64,000 bases of DNA from an uncultured Desulfobacterales bacterium (GTDB taxonomy: Bacteria > Desulfobacterota > Desulfobacteria > Desulfobacterales > JAHEIW01). A program made the position numbers and the translations under genes. Positions within the stretch are counted from its first letter, which is position 1. Each line of letters opens with the position of its first letter. The DNA lies in NCBI GenBank assembly GCA_947259495.1, contig CAMYLV010000002.1, positions 271,363 through 335,362 of the forward strand, in the 5' to 3' direction. Positions 7,995-15,287 of the stretch are shown one piece after another. Under the pieces are notes generated by a model, which saw only the letters and a list, made by a program, of their open reading frames with translations, made no database searches and was not told where the DNA came from.

Positions 7995-10900
7995 GTGAAC
8001 CCAGGCGTCCTTATTTTTGGTGGAAGCCCCGCCGGGCTCCAAGCGGCTCTGGATCTGGCCGAAACCGGGATTGAAGTCCTTTTGGCAGAAAGCTCGCCTT
8101 TCGTTGGAGACGATGCGCTCTTCAAGCTACCGGAGTATATTTCACATCTACACGCTCTGGAGGCTGCCAAACATCCCCGTATTCATCTTTTGACCCACAC
8201 CGAGTTAAAAAGCGCCGAGAAAATCGGAAACACCTTCAAGATTCAACTCCACCTGCGCCCGCGATATGTCGACTTAAACCGCTGCACGGGTTGTGGGGAT
8301 TGCCTCGAGGTTTGTCCGGTGCAGGTGCCCGGAAATGAACGCAAAGCCATCTACCTCAGAGATGGTCATCAGCCGCAGTGTGCCGTCATCGATAAAATGG
8401 GCCTTGCGCCCTGCTCGCATGCCTGCCCAGCGGGAATTCACGTCCAAGGCTACGTTGCCCTCATCGCTCATGGGCGTTTTCAAGAAGCCCTGGATCTGGT
8501 GCGGGAAGCGATCCCCTTTCCAGGCATCTGCGGCCGGATATGTACCCATCCCTGCGAAGTCAATTGCCGTCGTAACGAAGTGGACGAGCCGGTGGCGATT
8601 CGACAGCTTAAACGGTTCATTGCCGATTGGGAACTCAAAAAGGTCAACCAGGCAAAGCGCAACAAACCCAAAATATCTTTGCCAGCTGTTGATGCCAAAC
8701 GGATAGCAATTGTCGGTGCGGGTCCGGCCGGGCTGACCACAGCTTATTATCTGGCCCTTAAAAATCATAGTGTAACGGTTTTTGAAAAGCTCCCCGTTGC
8801 CGGTGGAATGATGGCAGTGGGCATTCCTTCCTATCGTCTTCCCAGGGATATTCTTAATGCTGAAATTAGCGCTATCGAGGCAGTGGGCGTTAAAATTAAG
8901 ACGGGGGTCACTTTTGGCAAAGACTTTGACTTAGAGACGCTGAGATCAAATGGATATTCAGCTATCTTTCTATCCACCGGTCTGCACGGCAGCCGCAAAC
9001 TCGGGGTGGCCGGAGAAAACCTATCAGGCGTTTTTGACGGGGTGTCTTTTCTGCGGGATGTTGCGCTGGGCAAAAAGGTGTCCGTCGCTAAAAAACTCAT
9101 CGTTGTAGGCGGGGGTAATGTCGCCATCGATGTGGCGCTTACTGCCAGACGCTTGGGCTCTAAAGCGGTTACCATCGTTTGTCTTGAAACCCAAGAAGAG
9201 ATGCCGGCTCGCGATTACGAGATTAAAGAGGCCCTTGAAGCCGGCGTAGAAATTGTCAATTGTTTTGGGCCTCACCGTTTCCTGGGCAAAAACAGCAAAT
9301 TTGCGGGAATTCAATTCAAGCGCTGTACCTGTGTGTTTGATGATCAGTGCAATTTTAATCCCCAGTACGATGAAAACGAACTCAATATCCTGGAAGCGGA
9401 AGCCGTAATGATTGCCATCGGCCAACGCGCTGAAGTGGACTTTTGCGAAGCGCAAAAAATTAACCTTTCACCCCAGGGCGGCATCCAGGCTGATCCGGTA
9501 ACCTTGCAAACGAGCATACCGTGGGTGTTTGCCGGTGGGGATGCGGTCTATGGCCCCAAAACAGTCATAGAAGCCATTGCCAACGGGAAACAAGCTGCTG
9601 AAAGCATCGCTCGGTATCTTAACCCGCGCGATTCAAAGGAGATTCGCATCAACCAATGGCCGAATGAAATCAAAGCCGATAATTATAAAAGCAGCCAATC
9701 ATCAAACGACCAAACACAGAATTTGGGTCAGATGTCCATTTCCGAACGACCTATGACCGAAGCGGAATTGGTTACCAAGCCGCGGCTGTCCATGCCGGTT
9801 CTCCCAAGCGCGGCACGGTTGAGCAGTTTTTCGGAAGTTGAATTAGGTTTTTCAGAAGAACAGGCGATTGCCGAAGCCCAACGCTGCCTGGCCTGTGGTC
9901 CTTGCAGTGAATGTATGGTCTGTGTCCAGGCTTGCAAGGCGGGTGCTGTTGTGCATGATGAGCGTGAAAAGATCGTCGAGTTCGAGATGGGTGCAATTAT
10001 ACTGGCTGACGGTCCGACAAAATTTGAGAAATTAGAGCTGCAAGAAGGACCCGGCCTTTATCGGGTATCACCCCAAGCGACACTTTCAGGCTCTGTGGCG
10101 GCCGCCCATGCCATGAACCATACACGCTCCGAACGCCATTTTACGGTGTCATCAAGTTGGATGGGAGAAGTTCCGGCAAGCCCTGCGCGCATGGGTGTGT
10201 TTATTTGCCAGTGTGAAGATCACATCGCCCGTGTGGTAGATACGGATGCACTGCGCCGCCAATCAATAAATCTACCCGGCGTTATCCATGCGGCTGAAAT
10301 TTCCCAGGTCTGTTTACCGGAGGCCGCTGAATTTCTTGGCAATGCGGTTGTGACATACGGTCTGAATCGGGTGCTGTTGGCTGCCTGCGCCTGCTGTTCG
10401 CTGGACCAGGTCTGTTTCAGTTGCACCTATCAACGGGTCCGCTGCAAAAATAACCTGGGATTGTTTGCGGCGGGCGCTTACGATCCACGCATTCCGACCG
10501 GTCGCTTGTCAGCTGAAAACTTATCCAATGTAATCTGGGAATTTGTGAATATCCGAGAGCATTGCGCCTGGGTGCACGCTGATGATCCGGAGGCCGCAAC
10601 CGCCAAAGCAGACGCTATGATTGCTTCCGCTGCTGTCAAATTGAAGATGGCCTCACCCCGGTGTGCCCAACCGGTGAACGCTGAACGCTCCGTGTTGATT
10701 TTGGGCAACAGCACGGCGGCTCAGGTTTGTCAAAATTTACTCAAAGGACAGCGTATTGACACCCATGTTGGTGCGCGCTTACCCCATCAGATTTGGCGTG
10801 CCGACGGGCAATATGCGGTTTCAAATCCAGCAACCATCCAGCAAGCTTCAGCAATAGTGCTGGCGCCGCAGGACACGGTCGAGGCAGATCTTTTGTGCAA

Positions 10901-11714
10901 TGCGTTTGCATCAGCAGGTCAACTCAAGCGCCTGAAGACCATGCCACCGGATGTTGCAACGCTGCTGCCGGGTGTCTTTTTCTGTGACCCGCTAGATGGC
11001 ATATCGACCGGTGCAGCCGCTGCCGTCAAAGTGGCCGGTTGGTTGGATCAGCTGAGCGAACGGCCCAATCCCATCACTGCGTCGGTCGATCCCCACCGCT
11101 GCCGGGCGTGTAAAACCTGTATCGAAATTTGTGATTTAGGCGCGCCGCAACTGGTCGGTAAAGAATCGCAGCGTCACTGCTGGATCGATCCGATAATCTG
11201 TACGGGTTGCGCCAGTTGTGCAGCGCAATGCCCTTCCGGAGCTATAACCGCGGGCTATGCGACTGATGAACAACTGGTAGCCATGCTCACGGCTTTTTTG
11301 AAAGCAGACGATATGAATGTCAAGCAGAAAGCGGTGGTTTTTACATGTAATTGGGGTGCCTACCGGGGGCTGGAAGCAGCGGGTCGCCACCATGCGTCAT
11401 ACGCTTCATGGGTTTATCCCATGAAAGTCATGTGCCTGGGTCGATTGAGTCCGGGAATCATCCTTAAAGCTTTTAATCTCGGTGCCGACGGCGTCTTGCT
11501 GCTGGGTTGCCCGCCGGATGAATGTCATTATGAATTTGGCAGTCAGCGCGCCAAAGAAACATTTGATTTAACCAGCAGGTTAATGCAACTGTTGGGGCAT
11601 TCGGATAAATGCCTGGTACTGGATCGGGTCGCGGCCGGCGATGAAAAAACCTGGGCAACAAAATTAAAAACCTTTGTGGATGGTCTAAATGGGGGCAGGG
11701 AGCCTTATGGATAG
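7995..11714 (+). CDS. Giant HdrA-like / GltD-like / MvhD-like fusion flavo-iron-sulfur protein
   Basis: GTG start at 7995 with AAGGAGGAAAG upstream; 1239 aa. Order: HdrA-type Rossmann segment (LIFGGSPAGLQAALDLAETG, 6-25); [4Fe-4S] motif CTGCGDCLEVCP (97-108); GltD-like NAD(P)H:ferredoxin module (about 135-545) with Cys-rich N-terminus, FAD motif GAGPAGLTTAYYL (241-253) and NAD(P) motif VVGGGNVAIDVALTARRLG; a CLACGPCSECMVCVQAC cluster (631-647); a second HdrA N-terminal-like block with CACCSLDQVC; two [4Fe-4S] motifs (about 1035-1080); and a C-terminal MvhD domain (about 1112-1239). The CS.C segment normally following the first HdrA Rossmann motif is absent, so the flavin centre may be altered. 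Likely role: linking ferredoxin, NAD(P)H and the HdrB-type partner whose gene overlaps its 3' end. Confidence 0.88.
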   Translation: MNPGVLIFGGSPAGLQAALDLAETGIEVLLAESSPFVGDDALFKLPEYISHLHALEAAKHPRIHLLTHTELKSAEKIGNTFKIQLHLRPRYVDLNRCTGCGDCLEVCPVQVPGNERKAIYLRDGHQPQCAVIDKMGLAPCSHACPAGIHVQGYVALIAHGRFQEALDLVREAIPFPGICGRICTHPCEVNCRRNEVDEPVAIRQLKRFIADWELKKVNQAKRNKPKISLPAVDAKRIAIVGAGPAGLTTAYYLALKNHSVTVFEKLPVAGGMMAVGIPSYRLPRDILNAEISAIEAVGVKIKTGVTFGKDFDLETLRSNGYSAIFLSTGLHGSRKLGVAGENLSGVFDGVSFLRDVALGKKVSVAKKLIVVGGGNVAIDVALTARRLGSKAVTIVCLETQEEMPARDYEIKEALEAGVEIVNCFGPHRFLGKNSKFAGIQFKRCTCVFDDQCNFNPQYDENELNILEAEAVMIAIGQRAEVDFCEAQKINLSPQGGIQADPVTLQTSIPWVFAGGDAVYGPKTVIEAIANGKQAAESIARYLNPRDSKEIRINQWPNEIKADNYKSSQSSNDQTQNLGQMSISERPMTEAELVTKPRLSMPVLPSAARLSSFSEVELGFSEEQAIAEAQRCLACGPCSECMVCVQACKAGAVVHDEREKIVEFEMGAIILADGPTKFEKLELQEGPGLYRVSPQATLSGSVAAAHAMNHTRSERHFTVSSSWMGEVPASPARMGVFICQCEDHIARVVDTDALRRQSINLPGVIHAAEISQVCLPEAAEFLGNAVVTYGLNRVLLAACACCSLDQVCFSCTYQRVRCKNNLGLFAAGAYDPRIPTGRLSAENLSNVIWEFVNIREHCAWVHADDPEAATAKADAMIASAAVKLKMASPRCAQPVNAERSVLILGNSTAAQVCQNLLKGQRIDTHVGARLPHQIWRADGQYAVSNPATIQQASAIVLAPQDTVEADLLCNAFASAGQLKRLKTMPPDVATLLPGVFFCDPLDGISTGAAAAVKVAGWLDQLSERPNPITASVDPHRCRACKTCIEICDLGAPQLVGKESQRHCWIDPIICTGCASCAAQCPSGAITAGYATDEQLVAMLTAFLKADDMNVKQKAVVFTCNWGAYRGLEAAGRHHASYASWVYPMKVMCLGRLSPGIILKAFNLGADGVLLLGCPPDECHYEFGSQRAKETFDLTSRLMQLLGHSDKCLVLDRVAAGDEKTWATKLKTFVDGLNGGREPYG

Positions 11715-12852
11715 CATGAAAGACATTATCCAACAATGTCGAGCGTGGTATTGTCAGGAATGTGGCAAATGCAGTGCCGTTTGCCCCATTACGCGTTGGG
11801 AAACCCGGTCCTATAGCAGTCCACGGCTGCTGGTGGAGAAGGCCATCGATAGTCGGCCCGAGGAGATCATGCAAGATCCTTTATTTTGGTCCTGTCTGAC
11901 ATGCAAGCGTTGCAGTTTGCTGTGCCCATCGGATGTCTATTTTTCTGATTTCATACAGAAGGCGAGAACACTGGCTGCGGGGTGCGGACTAGCGGGTGAA
12001 TGCACCCATGGAGCAGTTATCCAAAGCTGGGGCAAAATGATGACTGACCCGGGGCTGAAGCAAAATCGTTTGGACTGGATAACGCCGGATCTTCGCATAT
12101 CCAATGATTCGGAGATTGTTTATTTTACCGGATGTTTGCCCTACTATGACGCCTTATTTGAGCATCTGGATTTTGAAGGCGTAGAAATTGCTAAAGCAGC
12201 GGTGAAAATTTTAAACCATCTGGGGATTGAGCCTCAGGTCATGGCTGGCGAGCGCTGCTGCGGTCACGATCAGCTATGGGAAGGCGAAATGGAGACATTT
12301 CATGCATTGGCCAAACTCAACCTTGAGCACCTCAGCGCCACCGGCGCTAAGATCATTCTCACAACCTGCCCGGAGTGTGCCCTCATGCTTACCCTGGAAT
12401 ACCCCAAACGTGTCGCAGACCATGGCATGGCGGTATTTCACCTGACCCAATATTTGGCGCAGGCAGTTGCTGATGGCAACCTCGTGCTGAGGCCGAAAAA
12501 TCATAACCGCGTAACCTACCAGGACCCCTGTCGGTTGGGTCGCTATCTAAACATTTACGATGAACCGCGGTCATTAGTGGAGGCTCTGGGATTGGATCTG
12601 AGGGAAATGGAACGAGTCCGTTGTGCCAGTCTGTGCTGCGGCACAACCGGGTGGACATCTTGCGGACAGGTCAGCAAAAATATTCAAATCGAGAGGTTAC
12701 AGGAAGCGTCACGAACAGGCGCCAATAAAATGATTACGGCCTGCATTAAATGCCAGATTCATTTTCGATGTGCTCAGGAGGATCCACAACTGGAGAATAA
12801 ACAAAATCTTAAGATTCAAGATCTGACGACTTTAATCGCGAATCATCTTTGA
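11707..12852 (+). CDS. HdrC-HdrB fusion (HdrD-type heterodisulfide-reductase-like protein)
   Basis: The 381-aa protein has an N-terminal HdrC-like ferredoxin part with CQECGKCSAVCP (about 15-26) and CLTCKRCSLLCP (about 63-74). Two CCG domains follow. The first holds CLPYYDALFEH and GERCCGHDQLWEG with TTCPEC. The second holds DPCRLGRYLN and ASLCCGTTGW with ACIKCQ. CCG domains bind the noncubane [4Fe-4S] clusters that reduce disulfides in methanogen HdrB; here the acceptor is unknown. The ATG at 11707 has GGCAGGGAG upstream and overlaps the preceding stop by 8 bases, implying translational coupling and a complex with the HdrA fusion. Confidence 0.88.
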   Translation: MDSMKDIIQQCRAWYCQECGKCSAVCPITRWETRSYSSPRLLVEKAIDSRPEEIMQDPLFWSCLTCKRCSLLCPSDVYFSDFIQKARTLAAGCGLAGECTHGAVIQSWGKMMTDPGLKQNRLDWITPDLRISNDSEIVYFTGCLPYYDALFEHLDFEGVEIAKAAVKILNHLGIEPQVMAGERCCGHDQLWEGEMETFHALAKLNLEHLSATGAKIILTTCPECALMLTLEYPKRVADHGMAVFHLTQYLAQAVADGNLVLRPKNHNRVTYQDPCRLGRYLNIYDEPRSLVEALGLDLREMERVRCASLCCGTTGWTSCGQVSKNIQIERLQEASRTGANKMITACIKCQIHFRCAQEDPQLENKQNLKIQDLTTLIANHL

Positions 12853-12925
12853 ACGCTACCGTTGAAGATGATTTGTCATTCGAGCCAATAGCTTCATTTT
12901 AACTAAAGCGGAAAGTGCTCATAAT

Positions 12926-14581
12926 ATGATGCAACGGGATATCTCATCGACTGATATATTGGATCCGAATCTTCTCCAAAGCGTTGTCCGACAGGCGACG
13001 TTCCAATGCCGTGCCGAAGGCAGCGGATTTTACCTGTGCGATCCGGAAGGCGGGCACAAAACCTTACTGGCCACTCAGAACCTGCCCAAAGAACCTTGGG
13101 ATGAGTTATTTTTAAAGGAAATGGTCGAATCTCGTCGGGCTGTCATTAAAACGCTTCCGGATCAGTCTGTTTTGATGGCGGCGCCTCTGGTTTGGCAGGA
13201 AGCCGTACGAGGACTTCTGATTGTTTTTGATAGCAAACCTGGACGAACCTTTAGAAACCGAGATATAGCCTTAATCCAATCTCTGGCAGACCTGACGGCA
13301 TCGGTTGCCCAGCAAAATGAACGCCTGGCACGCATGACAACCCAGTTTCGCACCTTGCATACCATTGATGTGGCGCTGACGTCGAGCCTTGAATTGGACC
13401 ATGTCCTGAATCTGATACTTGAAAAAGCCGCAGAGCTGGTCAATGCCGAGCATGGTTCGCTTCGGCATCTGGAACCTGAGACCGGCAATCTTGTCCTCAA
13501 GGCTCATTACGGAGAGGGGTGGACAAAAGAAAAGCTGGCGTATACGCCGCGCATCGGGCAGGGAATCGCCCGCTGGGTGGCCGAGCAGCAGCGGCCCTAT
13601 TTGAGCCCGGACGTTCGTAAAGATCCTTTAAATGTCGTTCTTTTTGGAGATATGCGTTCGAGCATTTCGGTGCCCCTATTGTACAGCTCAGATGAACAAC
13701 CCCCAAAAGGTAGGCTTATCGGGGTTTTACTCTTGGAGAGTTCTCGTCTGGCTGCCTTTGACCAGCAGGATGTTGAACTTCTGGAAGCATTGGCCCAGGA
13801 GGCGGTGATTGCCATCCAAAACGCCACTCAACTTCAAAAACTCAAGGCGGAGCAAGAACGACGTTTGGCTGCCGAAAAATGGGCGGTGATGGGCCAAGCT
13901 GCGACCGCCCTGGCCCATCGCATTAATAACCTGTTAGGGATAGTGCCTGTCAGCGCCAGTGAAGTGCTGCGAATATTAGCAAAGCTGGATCTATCTGATG
14001 CAGACCGCCGGTGGGCCCGGTCTAATCTGGAGCGCATCCAGCGGAATGCGCAGTTTATTCTTAAGCTCAGCGAAGCGTTATTCAGGCCGTTTAAAGAATC
14101 CGGTCCACCGACCCGATTTGACGTAAACCGATTACTCAATGAAGCTATGGAATCTGCCGACTTGCCGGAGGATATTGAGATCGTTTGTAACTATGATAAA
14201 CGGCAGCCCCTGGTGAATTGCAGTTTGCTTCTGTTGGACATTTTCCTTGAACTCATAACCAATGCTTGCAAGGCCATGGAGAGTCAAAAGCCGAGAAAAC
14301 TCGAAGTCAGCAGCCGATCGGTACAAGTTGCCGGGTTGCCCTGGGTCATGGTTAAAATCAGTGACACGGGCAAAGGGATGTCATTGCATAACTTAGACCA
14401 TTTATGGAATTTATTTCAACCCAGTGATGACGGCCTTGGATTTGGGCTATGGTGGATGCGGACCTTTATCGAACGTCAAGGCGGAACCATCGAATGTCAC
14501 AGCAAGCCTGATAATGGAGCAACGTTTATTATCAGGTTACCTGCTTCTACCGGCAGGCGTCAGAAATCAGAAGACAGATGA
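12926..14581 (+). CDS. Cytoplasmic GAF-GAF sensor histidine kinase
   Basis: The 551-aa protein has no membrane segment. Two GAF domains (about 15-130 and 145-285) form the sensor. A dimerisation/phosphoacceptor helix contains TALAHRINNLLG with His331. The ATPase part (about 390-545) has the N box ELITNACKAM, the G1 box SDTGKGM (about 482) and the G2 box GLGFGLWW. Everything needed for autophosphorylation is visible. It lies inside the redox operon, 73 bases after the HdrD-like gene and before a response regulator, so it probably responds to redox state or a metabolite and controls this cluster; that link is inferred from position. Start is ATG at 12926 or 12929. Confidence 0.9.
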   Translation: MMQRDISSTDILDPNLLQSVVRQATFQCRAEGSGFYLCDPEGGHKTLLATQNLPKEPWDELFLKEMVESRRAVIKTLPDQSVLMAAPLVWQEAVRGLLIVFDSKPGRTFRNRDIALIQSLADLTASVAQQNERLARMTTQFRTLHTIDVALTSSLELDHVLNLILEKAAELVNAEHGSLRHLEPETGNLVLKAHYGEGWTKEKLAYTPRIGQGIARWVAEQQRPYLSPDVRKDPLNVVLFGDMRSSISVPLLYSSDEQPPKGRLIGVLLLESSRLAAFDQQDVELLEALAQEAVIAIQNATQLQKLKAEQERRLAAEKWAVMGQAATALAHRINNLLGIVPVSASEVLRILAKLDLSDADRRWARSNLERIQRNAQFILKLSEALFRPFKESGPPTRFDVNRLLNEAMESADLPEDIEIVCNYDKRQPLVNCSLLLLDIFLELITNACKAMESQKPRKLEVSSRSVQVAGLPWVMVKISDTGKGMSLHNLDHLWNLFQPSDDGLGFGLWWMRTFIERQGGTIECHSKPDNGATFIIRLPASTGRRQKSEDR

Positions 14582-14686
14582 CAGAAATCAGAGTGCAAGA
14601 AACAGAAAGCAGTTTGTTATTCTCGACTCCCAGTTGCTGTTCTCTGTTCTCTGACCTCTGACTTCTGACCTCTGAACCGTCTCACG
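14552..14686. repeat. Spacer of degenerate short-period repeats (CAGAAATCAGAAGACAG type)
   Basis: The left half reads as reiterated CAGAAATCAGA/GACAGAT units and the right half as CTCTGACCTCTGACTTCTGA units. The two halves are near reverse complements, so RNA could fold into a long imperfect hairpin. It starts at the very end of the kinase frame (the last residues are encoded in it) and fills the gap to the response regulator. Similar low-complexity spacers occur elsewhere in this window. Confidence 0.6.
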
Positions 14687-14702
14687 TTTGCGGGAGATAA
14701 AA

Positions 14703-15182
14703 ATGCGAGGAAAAGTCCTAATTGTGGATGACTATACGGATTGGCGAGGACTGCTAAGCGGACTGTTGGAACGAGAGGGGCATGTGGTTCATGCCGTGGC
14801 TGCCAAACAAGAAGCCCTTGCCTATATTACTGAAAACAGGGATCTGGATCTCGCCGTTCTGGATATTCGATTGGTTGATGTTGATGAAAGCAATGAGGAC
14901 GGTATTCACCTGCTGGCGGAAATTTGCAAACGACTTCCATTTACCCGTGTGATCATGATCACCGGCTATGGAACCATGGAAACGCAGCGCAAAGCCTTCA
15001 AACAGTATCAAGCCTTTGATTTTTTCAGTAAGGCCCGGTTTGATTCCGAGGAGTTCAAAGAAGCGTTTCAAGAGGCCATTGAACAAGCAGCTCGTGACCG
15101 GCAATTATGGAAGGATAAAGAATATGCGCGCGGGCAACAATATGAGACCTGGCAGCGGAAAAAGTTAGGCCCCGACTGTTAG
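14703..15182 (+). CDS. Receiver-domain-only response regulator
   Basis: The 159-aa protein is essentially a single REC domain with no DNA-binding output domain. The acidic pair is in VLIVDDYTD, the phosphoacceptor is Asp54 (LAVLDIRL), the switch Thr is in MITGYG and the conserved Lys in FFSKARF. The ATG at 14703 has GGGAG 6 bases upstream; a slightly longer frame from 14688 lacks one. It follows the histidine kinase gene and is its likely partner. With no output domain it must act by protein contact or as a phosphorelay step, perhaps on the kinase or the Hdr enzymes. The last 30 residues are a charged tail. Confidence 0.9.
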   Translation: MRGKVLIVDDYTDWRGLLSGLLEREGHVVHAVAAKQEALAYITENRDLDLAVLDIRLVDVDESNEDGIHLLAEICKRLPFTRVIMITGYGTMETQRKAFKQYQAFDFFSKARFDSEEFKEAFQEAIEQAARDRQLWKDKEYARGQQYETWQRKKLGPDC

Positions 15183-15287
15183 GCAGCGATGGATCGATGC
15201 CGGGTTTCCCGCAGCGGTCCAAAAAAACAACAGGCCAGAAATAAATCCAAAACGAAAAGCGTTCTGATTGCGCAAAGGAGGTTAAAT

